DNA from: CAWGMT01 sp963823675
Lineage (GTDB): Bacteria > Planctomycetota > Planctomycetia > Isosphaerales > Isosphaeraceae
Length of the DNA stretch: 64,000 bases
Reading direction: 5' to 3'
Assembly: GCA_963823675.1 (NCBI GenBank)
Contig: CAWGMT010000012.1
Span: 930,001 to 994,000, forward strand
The translations under genes were made by a program, and so were the position numbers. Shown here piece by piece: positions 36,845-46,029 of this stretch (its first letter is position 1; each line of letters begins with the position of its first letter). Below the pieces are notes generated by a model. It saw only the letters and a program-made list of their open reading frames with translations. It did not search any database and was not told the DNA's origin.

Positions 36845-37609
36845 ATGGGCCAGGCTCTCGGAGAGCTGTTCAAGCGATGGACTGGCAAGAGGGGCATCGA
36901 CGCCGGCCTGGCGCCTGGGCCGGGCGCGATTGCCGCCGGCTTTCAGGCCGAGCCGAGCCCTTGCCGCCCTGGCGCCTTGCCGCGCGCGATCGCGGACTGG
37001 GAGGACCGCCACGGGTATCGCCTGCCGGCGGGCTTGCGATCCTGGCTCTTGCTCTCCAACGGGCTCTACCGCCTGGGTCCGCTCATCCATCCGATCTCGG
37101 CGATCGGCCCGATGATTGCTTTTGCCCGCGTGCCCGAGATGATCGTGCAGCCCGAGAGCTGGTTCGAGCTCGGTAATCCCAGTACCCAAACGATTTGCAT
37201 CGATCTCGCTTATCGCCTGCCTGGCGGCGGCTGCCCGATTTTCACTTCGGGTGACGACCTTGCCCGCTCCACTCCCCGGATCATCGCCCGCAGCTTCGAC
37301 GAGTGGTTTCTCGAGCTGATCCGCCAGGGCGGCCGGGAGTACTGGTTCGATCCCAGGTCGGCCGATCATGGCGATCCGTGGCAGCTTCACCGCCGCCATG
37401 TTGCTCACCCGGACCTCCCCGGCCGGCTCCGTGCCTTCACCGACCGGGTGGCCGCGCTGTTGCACGCGGGCACCGATGAGCTGGAGATCGCCACCGGCCT
37501 GGGCCTCAGCCGCGGGGATGTCGAGCTGATCTTCCGTCATCTGCAACATCTGGGGCAAGGGCGCGTGCCGAGGCATTCAGCAGGATCACGCAGCAGCAGT
37601 ATCTTATAG
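36845..37609 (+). CDS. SMI1/KNR4-like (SUKH) domain protein
   Basis: 254-residue soluble protein. Residues 40-160 fit the SUKH fold: PRAIADWEDRHGYRLPAGLR, SWLLLSNGLYRLGPLIHPIS, then the strand and loop STQTICIDLAYRLPGGGCPI and RSFDEWFLELI. SUKH proteins are best known as immunity proteins against secreted nuclease toxins but many are housekeeping scaffolds; no toxin gene lies nearby. A C-terminal helical extension (TGLGLSRGDVELIFRHLQHL) has a helix-turn-helix-like look. ATG 36845 starts 11 bases after miaB, so the two may be co-transcribed. GTG 36830 is a possible alternative. Confidence 0.65.
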   Translation: MGQALGELFKRWTGKRGIDAGLAPGPGAIAAGFQAEPSPCRPGALPRAIADWEDRHGYRLPAGLRSWLLLSNGLYRLGPLIHPISAIGPMIAFARVPEMIVQPESWFELGNPSTQTICIDLAYRLPGGGCPIFTSGDDLARSTPRIIARSFDEWFLELIRQGGREYWFDPRSADHGDPWQLHRRHVAHPDLPGRLRAFTDRVAALLHAGTDELEIATGLGLSRGDVELIFRHLQHLGQGRVPRHSAGSRSSSIL

Positions 37610-37806
37610 AGATCGGAGGACAGAGCCCCCTCCTACAAAGATGGGATCGGCGCGCCGACTCCTTGTAGGAGCCCGCTCCGTCCGGCGATCCCGGAGATCG
37701 GGGGACAGAGCCCCCTCCTACAAAGATGGGATCGGCGCGCCGTCTCCTCGTAGGAACCGGCTCCGTCCGGCGATCCCGGAGATCGGGGGACAGAGCCCCT
37801 CCTACA
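37609..37806. repeat. 85-bp palindromic repeat in tandem (2.3 copies)
   Basis: Units start at 37,609, 37,694 and 37,779 (GAGATCGGRGGACAGAGCCC). Each contains inverted CTCCTACAAAG and CTTGTAGGAG-like arms with a central GGCGCGCC. Placed between the SUKH gene and glnE. Same family as 34,995-35,052 and 58,759-58,841. Confidence 0.85.
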
Positions 37807-37849
37807 AAGACAGCCTGGACAGGATTACCTGAAGAACGGGCCTCTTGCG

Positions 37850-40800
37850 TTGAACTCTCATCCACTCGCGGAACCCGCCAGGATCACATCCGAATGGTTC
37901 CTGGCCGATCACGCCAACCTCGGGGAAGTCGAGCGCTGGCTGACCGGACTGGGCGTGCGCGACTCGGAACGGGCCGCGCGTGAGCTGGCCGATCTGACTC
38001 GCCGCGCCGGCTCCGGGGCGATTGGGCTCGTGGCGCGGATCGTCGGGCAGCTCGACCTCGTATTGCCGCGCTGCGCCGACCCGGCCATGGCGCTGGCCAA
38101 CCTGGAGCGGTTCCTCACGGGCGTTCCGCGAATCGAGTCGACTCTCGAGAAACTCGCCGAGAACCCGCGCACGACCGAGATCCTGCTCCAGGTCTTCAGC
38201 ACCAGCCAGTACTTGAGCGAGGTGCTCTGATCCGCGACCCCGAGCTTCTCGACTGGCTAGCAGGCACGGCCCGAGCGGCGCGATCGCGACGACCTCGATC
38301 GACGAGCTCTGGAACACCCTTTCGGCTATCGAAAGTGATCCGGAACAGAAACTCGCCATGCGGCGATTTCGGCAGCGCGAGACGTCTGCGGATCGGTTAT
38401 AACGACATCGTCCGCGGATATCCCCTGGAAGTGATCACGCAGGACCTTTCGGACCTGGCCGACGCGTGCGTCGAAGCGGCCGTGCGGCTCGCTCGGCGCT
38501 CGCGCCGAGGCGCGGTTCGGCGTACCGACGACAGCGCGGGGATCGGCGGCCCGGTTCGTCGTGCTGGGCCTGGGCAAGCTCGGCGGCGAGGAGCTCAATT
38601 ACAGCTCCGACATCGACCTGGTCTTCCTCTACGACGAGGACGGCCAGACCAGCAGCGGGCCCAAGGTCGTCTCCAACGCCGAGTTCTTTGCCCGGATGGG
38701 CAGCGAGATCGTCCGCCTGCTGGCCGACCACACCGCGCTGGGGATCGCTTATCGCGTCGACATGCGGCTGCGGCCCGATGGCGAACAGGGGGCGCTGGCG
38801 CGGTCGCTGGACGCCACGCTGGGCTACTACGTGACCCGCGGCCGGACCTGGGAGCGTCAGGCCTGATCAAGTGCCGCCCGATCGCCGGCGACCTCGCCCT
38901 GGGCGCGCACGTTCTGCGAGGCGATCACGCCGTTCGTCTATCGCCGCTACCTGGGCGCCGCCGAGATCGCCGAGATCAAGGCGCTCAAGCGGCGGATCGA
39001 GCAGCGCACGGTCTCGGCCGGCACCGCCGAGGTCGAGGTCAAGACGGGCAAAGGCGGCATCCGCGACGTCGAGTTCGTCGTCCAGTTCCTCCAGCTTGCT
39101 GCACGGCGGCCAGTATCCCGAGGTGCGCGCATGCCAACACGCTCCTGGCGATCGCCCGGCTCGAGCAGGTCGGCTGCCTGACGCGCCGAGGAGCGGCACA
39201 TCATGGACGATACGTACCGCTTCCTCCGCCGGGTCGAGCACCGGCTCCAGATCCTCTTCGACCGCCAGACCCACGAGATGCCGCGCGACCTCGAAGCCGT
39301 GCGCACGCTGGCGTTGCGCATGGGCTATCGCACCGGCCAGCCCGCTGGGAAGAGCGAACCGGCCCGGCGAACCGGTTCCTGGCCGACTACCGCAGCAAGA
39401 CCGAGCTCAATCGCCGCATTCTCAATCACCTGCTGCACGACGCCTTCAGCGAGCGACGCCGGCACGGCCGTCGACCCGATCGTCGACCTGGTGCTCGACC
39501 CCGACCCCGCCCCGGAATTCATCACGGAGGTGCTGGCGCCGTATCCGTTCCGCGACCGGCTGACCGCCTATCAGAACCTGATGGCGCTGGCGCGCGAGGA
39601 TTTCCCCTTCCTGTCGCAGGCGCGATGCCGCCACTTCCTGGCCGCGATCGCCCCGCGGCTGCTCGAGGCGGTCAGCCGCACGCCCGACCCGGACATGACG
39701 CTGACGAATCTCGAGAAGGTTTCGGCGTCGCTGGGGGCCAAGGCGATCCTCTGGGAGCTCTTCAACTTCAATCCGCCCAGCCTGCGGCTCTACGTCGAGC
39801 TGTGCGCGACCAGCCAGTTCCTCTCCGAGATCCTGATCAACAACCCGGGGATGATCGACGACCTGGTCGATTCGCTGGTCGTCGATCGGCCGCTCGCCGG
39901 GAGCGGCGATCAAGGCCGAGCTGGCCGAGCTGTGCAAGGGGGCCGAGGACCTGGCGCCGATCCTCTGGAGCTTCCGCAACAAGGAGTGGGTGCGGATCGG
40001 CACCCGCGACATCCTGGGCCGCGAGCCGATCCGCGAGGTGACCCGCGAGCTGGCCGACGTGGCCGAGGCGATCGTGACCCAGGTGGCTCGCGACCAGTGG
40101 AATCAGCGCGTGGAGCGGTTCGGCACGCCGCGCTGCGCCGGCACCGGCCGGCGCGACCGCTGGGCGATCCTCGGCTCTGGGCAAGTTCGGCGGCCGCGAG
40201 CTCAACTATCACAGCGACCTCGACCTGGTCTTTCTCCACGAGTCCGACGGCCATACCGCCGGCGGCCCGGCATCGATCTCGCAACGAGCAGTTCGTCACC
40301 GAGGTCGCCCAGCGGCTGCTCAAGGCCCTGGGAGGCGGCTCGACGTCCGGCCCGCTCTACGCCGTCGACGCCCGGCTCCGCCCGCACGGCGCCTCCGGGC
40401 CCTCTGGTGCTGACTCTGGACGCGTTCCAACGACTACTCTCGAGCGACTCGACCCAAGTCTGGGAGCGGATGGCCTTGACGCGGGCCCGGGTCATCTTCG
40501 CCACCGGCGGTTTCGGCCCGCACGTGATCGATGCGATTCAACACGTTGCTGACGGCGCCCGTGGCCGCCGGGCCGCTGGCCGGGCATGTCCGATCGATGC
40601 GGCGCAAGCTCGAAGCGTCTCGCCCGCGCCACGACCTGAAACGGGGATGCGGCGGCCTGGCCGATCTCGAGTTCATCGTGCAATACCTCCAGCTCGTCCA
40701 CGCCGCCAGACATCCCGAGGTGCTCAAGCCCAACTTCTGGGATGCGCTCTCGACCCTGCGCAGGCTGGGAAAGATCAGTGGCGAGACCCACGTCGAGCTC

Positions 40801-41022
40801 CGCGACGCGTACGACTTCCTCCGCACGGTCGAGGGGCGGCTGCGGTTGATCCACAATCGCAGCGTCGACGAGCTGCCCGAGAGCCGCTTCGAGCTCGAGC
40901 GCCTGGCGCGGCGGCTCAATTACGAGTCGAGCGATTCGGCGAGCGCCGTCGAGCAGTTCTTAGCTGACGCGGCCCGGCACACGACGGGCACGCGTGTGCT
41001 GTTTGAGCGGATCGTCGCATAG
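37850..41022 (+). CDS. glnE: bifunctional glutamine synthetase adenylyltransferase/removase with about 16 indels
   Basis: Controls glutamine synthetase by adding and removing AMP. Both nucleotidyltransferase domains are intact at residue level: LGLGKLGGEELNYSSDIDLV near 38,570 and LGLGKFGGRELNYHSDLDLV near 40,175 (after removing one T), each with the G-G...D-x-D metal site. The N-terminal part (TTG 37850) has FLADHANLGEVERWL and FSTSQYLSEVL; the C-terminal part GCGGLADLEFIVQYLQL. The frame is broken repeatedly: +1 near 38,388, 38,500, 38,907, 39,096, 39,128, 39,186, 39,450, 39,902, 40,179, 40,276, 40,402 and 40,537, and -1 near 38,262, 38,864 and 39,369, plus one at 38,229. Between breaks there are no stops and conservation is normal. 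Confidence 0.9.
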
Positions 41023-41051
41023 GCCCTCACGGCATACGCGGCGAAGAATTG

Positions 41052-41165
41052 ACTAAAGGTGTCAGGAACCGATTAACCGAGCGCAACTAAAGGTGTCAGG
41101 AACCGATTAACGGGCTCCAGGCACCTTTACCGTTCCTTAGTGAAGAATTGGTTCCTGACACCTTT
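41052..41165. terminator. direct and inverted AAAGGTGTCAGGAACC repeat between convergent genes
   Basis: ACTAAAGGTGTCAGGAACCG recurs at 41,052 and 41,087, and the reverse complement AATTGGTTCCTGACACCTTT lies at 41,146-41,165. One long hairpin with a one-base mismatch can form from either direct copy. Being between the ends of glnE and the reductase gene, it may stop transcription from both sides; a classical T-tract is short. Confidence 0.5.
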
Positions 41166-41172
41166 GACGCCT

Positions 41173-42831
41173 TCAACTGCGAGCCAACATCTGAAACGCC
41201 TTGAAACCACCGCTCAAGTTCGCAGCATGGTAGCCCTTCTGCACCAGCATTCGCGTGGCCAGGTAGCCGCGCTGGCCGACCTGGCAATAGACAACGACCG
41301 GTCGATCGCGCGGAACTTCGTCGAGGCGGTCCCGAAGCGCGTCCACCGGGATATTTCGAGCCCCGGCGATATGGCCCTGTCGGTACTCCTCGGGCGTCCG
41401 CACATCGAGGAGTACCGGCCGATCCTCGTCCCGCTGGCCGGCCACCCCTGACACCTGCTCGGCGCTCACCTGGGGATGGTCGCCGCGCCAGAGGCCAGCG
41501 GCCACGAAACCGGCCATGTTCACGGGGTCTTTCGCCGAGCCAAACTGGGGTGAATACGCGAGCTCCATTTCTTCAAGATCTTCGACGGTCATGCCGGCCT
41601 GGATCGCGACGGTCAGAACGTCGATTCGTTTGTCGACCCCTTCCGAGCCCACGATCTGTGCTCCGAGCACCTTCCCATCGCTCGGGTCGAAGAGCAGCTT
41701 GATCGTCATGGCGTGTGCGCCCGGAAAGTAGCCGGCGTGCTGCGTCGGATGAACGTAGATCTTGCGGCAGGGCCGAGCCAGTCGGCGCAGGGTTTTCTCG
41801 GACGCTCCCGTCATGGCGGCCGTTCGCTCGAAGACGCGCACGATGGCGGTGCCCTGGGTGCCGCGGTAGCGGCTCTGGCGGCCGAAGATGTGATCGGCCG
41901 CGATCCGTCCCTGCCGGTTCGCCGGGCCGGCCAGTGGTACCTGGGCCGGTTCGCCGGTCACGAAATCTCTCGTCTCGATGACGTCGCCGACGGCGTAGAT
42001 GTCGGGGTCTGTGGTCTGCATGCTGTCGTTGACCCGGATGCCGCCTCGTGGCCCGATTTCGAGCCCCGATTCGACCGCCAAGCGGTTTTCTGGCCGCACG
42101 CCGATTCCCAATACGACGAGCTGACCCGATACCCGGCGGCCCGACTTGAGCCGCACGACCAGGCCATTCTGATCGGTCTCAAACGCCTCAGCCGACTCGT
42201 TCAAGAGCAACGAGACCCCCTTTTCGACCAGGTGCTCGGCGATCGGGGCGGTCATCTCGGCGTCGAGCGGGGGCAGCACCTGGCTCTGGAGCTCGACCAA
42301 GGTCACCTGGATGCCGCGCCCGACCAGGTTTTCGACCATTTCCAGGCCGATGAATCCGGCACCGACGACAACGGCCTCTTTGATCCCTTTGTCGAGCACT
42401 TGCTTGATGCGATCGACGTCGGCCATGTTGCGCAGGGTGTGGATGCCGGGCAGATCGATGCCCGGTAAAGGCGGACGAATCGGAGCCGCTCCGGGTGCAA
42501 GAATCAGCTTCTCGTAAGATTCGTCAAACACGCGCCCGGTTGCCAGGTCGCGCACCTTCACCTGCTTGTTCTTGCGGTCAATGGCCTCGACTGAGGAGCC
42601 GATGCGGACGTCGATCTTGTATCTCTGCCGCATGCGGCTTTTTGTGACGACCAGCAGCCTGTCGCGGTCGGCGATGACTCCGCCCAGATAATACGGGAGC
42701 CCGCAATTCGCGAACGAGATGTCCGGGCCGCGCTCGAAAAGGATGATCTCGGCGTCTTCCGATAATCTGCGAGCGCGAGCGGCCGCCGAAGCGCCGCCGG
42801 CCACGCCGCCCACGATGACCAGTTTCATCAC
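41173..42831 (-). CDS. CoA-disulfide reductase/NAD(P)H oxidase-rhodanese fusion
   Basis: 552-residue FAD enzyme of the CoADR-RHD class, which reduces CoA disulfide, CoA persulfide or polysulfide with NAD(P)H. FAD site IVGGVAGGASAAAR, active-site Cys43 in FANCGLPYY, second dinucleotide site VVVGAGFIGLEM, DIYAVGDVIETRDFV, and the CoA-binding C-terminal domain (AHAMTIKLLFDPSDGKVLGA). A rhodanese domain from about residue 455 ends with active loop YCQVGQRG carrying the persulfide Cys. Complete. Transcribed after the rhodanese-membrane gene upstream and separated from it by a tandem repeat; probably under the divergent ArsR-type regulator. Confidence 0.92.
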   Translation of the reverse strand: MMKLVIVGGVAGGASAAARARRLSEDAEIILFERGPDISFANCGLPYYLGGVIADRDRLLVVTKSRMRQRYKIDVRIGSSVEAIDRKNKQVKVRDLATGRVFDESYEKLILAPGAAPIRPPLPGIDLPGIHTLRNMADVDRIKQVLDKGIKEAVVVGAGFIGLEMVENLVGRGIQVTLVELQSQVLPPLDAEMTAPIAEHLVEKGVSLLLNESAEAFETDQNGLVVRLKSGRRVSGQLVVLGIGVRPENRLAVESGLEIGPRGGIRVNDSMQTTDPDIYAVGDVIETRDFVTGEPAQVPLAGPANRQGRIAADHIFGRQSRYRGTQGTAIVRVFERTAAMTGASEKTLRRLARPCRKIYVHPTQHAGYFPGAHAMTIKLLFDPSDGKVLGAQIVGSEGVDKRIDVLTVAIQAGMTVEDLEEMELAYSPQFGSAKDPVNMAGFVAAGLWRGDHPQVSAEQVSGVAGQRDEDRPVLLDVRTPEEYRQGHIAGARNIPVDALRDRLDEVPRDRPVVVYCQVGQRGYLATRMLVQKGYHAANLSGGFKAFQMLARS

Positions 42832-42845
42832 TCACCTCCTGACTC

Positions 42846-43074
42846 CGGCGGGCACGGAGGCCCGCCCCACTCGCAACAACTGACGCATCATCGGCGGGCA
42901 CGGAGGCCCGCACCACTGGTAACAACTGACGCATCATCGGCGGGCACGGAGGCCCGCACCACTGGCAAAACTGCGGCAACATCGGCGGGCACGGAGGCCC
43001 GCGCCACTGGAAAAAACTGAGGCAACATCGGCGGGCACGGAGGCTCGCACCACTGGAAAAAGACTGCGGACACA
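42846..43074. repeat. five tandem copies of a ~46-bp GCGGGCACGGAGGCCCGC repeat
   Basis: The palindromic core CGGCGGGCACGGAGGCCCGC begins at 42,846, 42,892, 42,938, 42,983 and 43,029, spaced 45-46 bases. The intervening 26 bases are also similar (CACCACTGGNAACAACTGAC), so this is a tandem repeat and not a CRISPR array. It lies between two genes of the sulfur cluster and may affect their relative expression. Confidence 0.85.
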
Positions 43075-43129
43075 CCGAGTGGAGCGGGCGTCTCTGGCCG
43101 CATTCGCGGTTTCCTCGATCGAGCTTCGC

Positions 43130-43708
43130 TCAGCAAGACGCGTGCGCCTGTGCCTGATGATTCGCGTGGCAGTTGCTCGCGGCCTGATTCCAGGGCATCC
43201 GGGCCAAGACCAACGCCATGCCGCAACGGTCGGTGACTCCGGCGAAGATCAAGCCGGCCCCGACGAACGCCGCGATGCCGATGAAGGCTGGGTGCACGAA
43301 TGCGCCCAGCAGCGAACCGAACAGGACGAGCGATCCAGCCGCGATCCGCACCTGCCGCTCCAGGGAAACCGCCCTCTTGCCCCGCACTACCGGCAGGCCG
43401 GCCTTCTCCCAGGCGAGGGTGCCGCCCTCGACCACGACGACGTTGCCAGAACCACTTGCGAGCATCAACTCGCATGCACGCTTCGCCCTGGAGCCCGACC
43501 GACAGACCACGTACAGGGGCCCTTCTGCTGTCAACGACCGGTTCGCCGTCACCGCCTTTGGATCAAGCGACTCGAGTGGAACCAGCCGCGCAAAATCGAT
43601 GTGCATCTCCCGATACTCGGCCGGCGTGCGTACGTCGATCAAGTTGACCGCCTGCCTCCTGCGCAACTCGTCAAGCTCCCGCGGTGCGATCGTCCCGATT
43701 CCCATCAC
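43130..43708 (-). CDS. rhodanese-domain protein with DUF2892-like membrane helices
   Basis: 192-residue protein. The first 110 residues are a single rhodanese domain (VNLIDVRTPAEYREMHIDFA) with active-site loop YVVCRSGSRAKRACELM, so it can carry a persulfide on Cys. Two hydrophobic helices follow (AAGSLVLFGSLLGAFVHPAF, GIAAFVGAGLIFAGV), ending in the DUF2892-like TDRCGMALVLARMPWNQ. Such rhodanese-DUF2892 proteins accompany persulfide dioxygenase, Cdr and TusA-type genes in bacterial sulfide detoxification. ATG 43708 faces the ArsR gene, with a shared 119-base promoter region. Confidence 0.85.
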   Translation of the reverse strand: MMGIGTIAPRELDELRRRQAVNLIDVRTPAEYREMHIDFARLVPLESLDPKAVTANRSLTAEGPLYVVCRSGSRAKRACELMLASGSGNVVVVEGGTLAWEKAGLPVVRGKRAVSLERQVRIAAGSLVLFGSLLGAFVHPAFIGIAAFVGAGLIFAGVTDRCGMALVLARMPWNQAASNCHANHQAQAHASC

Positions 43709-43827
43709 CCCGACCCTCCTTTGCTCTCGGGTCTTTCGAGCCTGTCCTGGACCTGACCGACCCGCGATGCTAGAATATTTCTGTCACACTAACCAACTAT
43801 ATTCTATTTCAGTTGTATAGTCAAGCC
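43709..43827. promoter_or_regulatory. divergent promoter/operator region of the sulfur cluster
   Basis: AT-rich gap between the rhodanese gene and the ArsR gene. ACTATA (43,796-43,801) and TATAGT (43,816-43,821) form a spaced palindrome around TTCTATTTCAGTTG; the AT-rich TATATTCTATTTCAG is a plausible operator for the ArsR-type protein. TATAGT could also be the -10 of arsR. Inferred from position and composition. Confidence 0.4.
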
Positions 43828-44190
43828 ATGTCAACGCTCATTCCCGACGAATTTCTGGACTTGATGGCCGACAAATTCCGGATGTTGGCCGATCCGACGC
43901 GGCTGGCGATCTTGCGCGTGCTGATGCAAGGCGAGCGCAACGTGACCCAGGTGGTCGCGGAGACGGGCCGGAGCCAGGCCAATGTATCCAAGCACCTCAA
44001 GATGCTGGCCGAAGCCGGACTTGTGGCCCGGTGCAAAGAAGGGCTGCAGGTATTTTATCGGCTTGACGATCCGCTGGTGGAAAAGCTCTGCAAATTGGTT
44101 TGCGAGACGATCGCGCATGAGGCCGAGCAACAGGTCCGCCAGAGCCGCCGGATTCTGGGCAAGCTCGAGCGCTTGAGGCAGGGAAATTGA
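43828..44190 (+). CDS. ArsR/SmtB family transcriptional repressor
   Basis: 120-residue winged-helix regulator from ATG 43828 (the in-frame TTG at 43,813 lies in the operator region). The DNA-binding part is MLADPTRLAILRVLMQGERN, VTQVVAETGRSQANVSKHLK, MLAEAGLVARCKEG. It lacks the ELCVCDL metal motif of arsenic sensors but has Cys in ARCKEG and in the C-terminal helix KLCKLVCETI. BigR/SqrR-type persulfide sensors also rely on a Cys pair, and the divergent rhodanese and CoADR-rhodanese genes suggest sulfide or persulfide as signal. That role is inference. Confidence 0.85.
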   Translation: MSTLIPDEFLDLMADKFRMLADPTRLAILRVLMQGERNVTQVVAETGRSQANVSKHLKMLAEAGLVARCKEGLQVFYRLDDPLVEKLCKLVCETIAHEAEQQVRQSRRILGKLERLRQGN

Positions 44191-44821
44191 CAAGAGCCCG
44201 GCCTTTCACTAGATTGTAAGGAGATCAGGGGCAGTGGGGGACGTCGTCATGCGTATCCGCTACCGGCTACTGGCGATCATCTTCGCGGCGGGAGTCGTTT
44301 TCACATCCCCCGCTCTCCGGTATTTCGCATTCCGTTCCTCTGGTCCGCCGGACTGGCTCAAAGGGCAATCCACTCGCATCTCGCGGGGCCGGTCGCGCAC
44401 GGCGGGACACGCTGTTCCCTATCTCCCCGCCTCTCAGGTCGGCATCATCGCCCCGCCTCCAGGCGCAAAACTCGGATCGCCCCGTCCCTTTTGGTTCAAT
44501 GGCGGCTCGCTGCTTTCCTGGCGTCTCTCGCCGTGCTTGGCCGTGCGCCGGCTACCCTGTCGCATTCCCTTGCGCTGTTAAACCAATCGCTCGCTCAACT
44601 CGTGCGAATTCGCAGGTCCGGGCTTCCGGATCGCGGACCGTACCGGTGGTCCAATCGGCCTCTCCTCTAGCCGGAGGGCCCGATCGGCGATTCGAGTCCG
44701 TCGCTACAGTGATTGCGTCGGCCTGGGGCGTCCCAGAACGATCGTCTCCAATTAACTTCGTGCGCGGTCCGCTTTCGCCATTCGATTTCGGAAAGCGTCG
44801 AGATTGGTAATGCAACCATCG
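44191..44821. other. intergenic, about 630 bases, no convincing gene
   Basis: A frame of 115 codons at 44,234-44,581 starts with a hydrophobic MRIRYRLLAIIFAAGVVF but soon becomes Arg/Pro/Ser-rich and resembles no family known to me. It might be a short lipidless signal peptide remnant. Nothing else was seen. Confidence 0.4.
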
Positions 44822-45160
44822 ATGGAGAGACTATTTATGTACTATTGCACATTTCATCCAAACGACCAATATGATCGCGTCCGCCTTTATCCCGATGTCG
44901 GTGCCGCCATCGCCGCGGCCGGCGGCCACCGACCCGTCTACGAGGTCGCTGTCAGCATGGAGGGCGACAGCCGCCTGGTGGTGGCGAGCGAAGTGGACCC
45001 GCCGGAGTCCGACCTGGAATGGACGACCCGTGCTCAGTTGCACGCCGACGGATCGGTCACGGCCAAGGGAACGATCCCGAGAGAGCTCTTCGTTGGCTAC
45101 ATTTACTCGCCGCAGTGCCTGGCGCGAATTCAGGAACCGAGACATCGCGAGTGCGGATAG
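44822..45160 (+). CDS. small hypothetical protein
   Basis: About 112 residues from ATG 44822, or 107 from ATG 44837 (MYYCTFHPNDQYDRVRLYPD). The chain AIAAAGGHRPVYEVAVSMEG then RLVVASEVDPPESDLEWTTR has the balance of charged and hydrophobic residues and the third-position GC expected of a real planctomycete gene. No signal peptide, membrane segment or motif was recognised. Not part of an obvious operon. Confidence 0.45.
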   Translation: MERLFMYYCTFHPNDQYDRVRLYPDVGAAIAAAGGHRPVYEVAVSMEGDSRLVVASEVDPPESDLEWTTRAQLHADGSVTAKGTIPRELFVGYIYSPQCLARIQEPRHRECG

Positions 45161-45261
45161 TGTCCCTTGAGGTGGCGCGACCGGGCTCGCCGACAACCGC
45201 GTTGCTGGGCTTGGTCCGTTCCGGCGTCTTCGTGATCAGCGCCAAGACCGCAATGGGCTCG

Positions 45262-45969
45262 TCAAAGGGCACCCACCAGATGCGAGACCACTGTGGCCTC
45301 GTGTTCGAGCTCGGCGACATTAGCGGCGATTCTCGCGCGCGTCACCTCGTCGACATAGAGGCCCTCGACGATCGACCAGTTCTTGCCGTCAGTCGTGAAC
45401 AAGGGAAAGCCGAAAACCAGGCCGCGAGGAACACCGTAGCTGCCGTTCGACACGACACCCGCCGCGAACCAGCGATCAAACGGCGTGGGAGTCGTGATCG
45501 AGCGGATCGTGCCCAGGATGGCCTGAGCAACGGCCCCGGCGGGAGTCGTCCCTCTCACCTTTTTGCACGGTTGTACGACCACCAGGACACGAGCCGTCGG
45601 CGCCGCCTGGTTGATGGCCCGGCCTTGCTCGACCATGGTCGGCGCATTGGCCCGCAGAAGGTCGAGACGATTGGGCAGGTCGGTGCTGAATGGCTTTCCT
45701 CCCAGGAGGATGACCCAGTCGGCCCCCTGGAAGACCTCGCGCGAATCAGTCCCGATCTTGAGATCGGCCAGGAGCGGATAGGCACAGTCCTTGAGCTCCA
45801 TCGCGCAAGCCTCGAGCCGAGGAAACGCACTGGGGAGTTCCAGAAGTCTCAGTTCCACCGGCTGCTCCGGACCGAACAGGCCGCCGGCCGCGACCCGGAA
45901 GACCAGGGAGTAGCCGATGCGCCCAGCCGCGCCGGAGATTGCCACACGAATCGGTTCATTGGGTTTCAT
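45262..45969 (-). pseudogene. malate dehydrogenase with a ~95-residue in-frame internal deletion
   Basis: 235 residues instead of about 329. The N-terminal Rossmann half is good (VAISGAAGRIGYSLVFRVAA, FQGADWVILLGGKPF, LDLLRANAPTMVEQGRAINQ), and so is the C-terminal end (GTIRSITTPTPFDRWFAAGV, VSNGSYGVPRGLVFGFPL, DGKNWSIVEGLYVDEV). Between them VLVVVQPCKKVRGTTPAGAV replaces the segment that in type-2 malate dehydrogenases holds the Asn, the Asp-x-x-Arg and the catalytic His. The frame is open, so a stable but catalytically dead protein is possible. Another, intact mdh is likely elsewhere. It lies 60 bases from the end of the RND gene. Confidence 0.75.
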
Positions 45970-46029
45970 AAGGTCTTGGTCCGTCGCCTCACGGCAACGG
46001 CCTCCGATGCGAGTTGCTGAGGGCCCAAC

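Noticed and set aside
37850..41022. Programmed frameshifting in glnE
   Set aside because: About sixteen shifts without slippery heptamers and in both directions cannot be programmed; error or decay is the better explanation.
42846..43074. Possible CRISPR array
   Set aside because: Period and palindromic core are regular, but the 'spacers' are similar to one another and no cas gene is present; it is a simple tandem repeat.
44234..44581. 115-codon frame with a hydrophobic N-terminus
   Set aside because: After the first 30 residues composition is that of random high-GC sequence and no ribosome site or family supports it.
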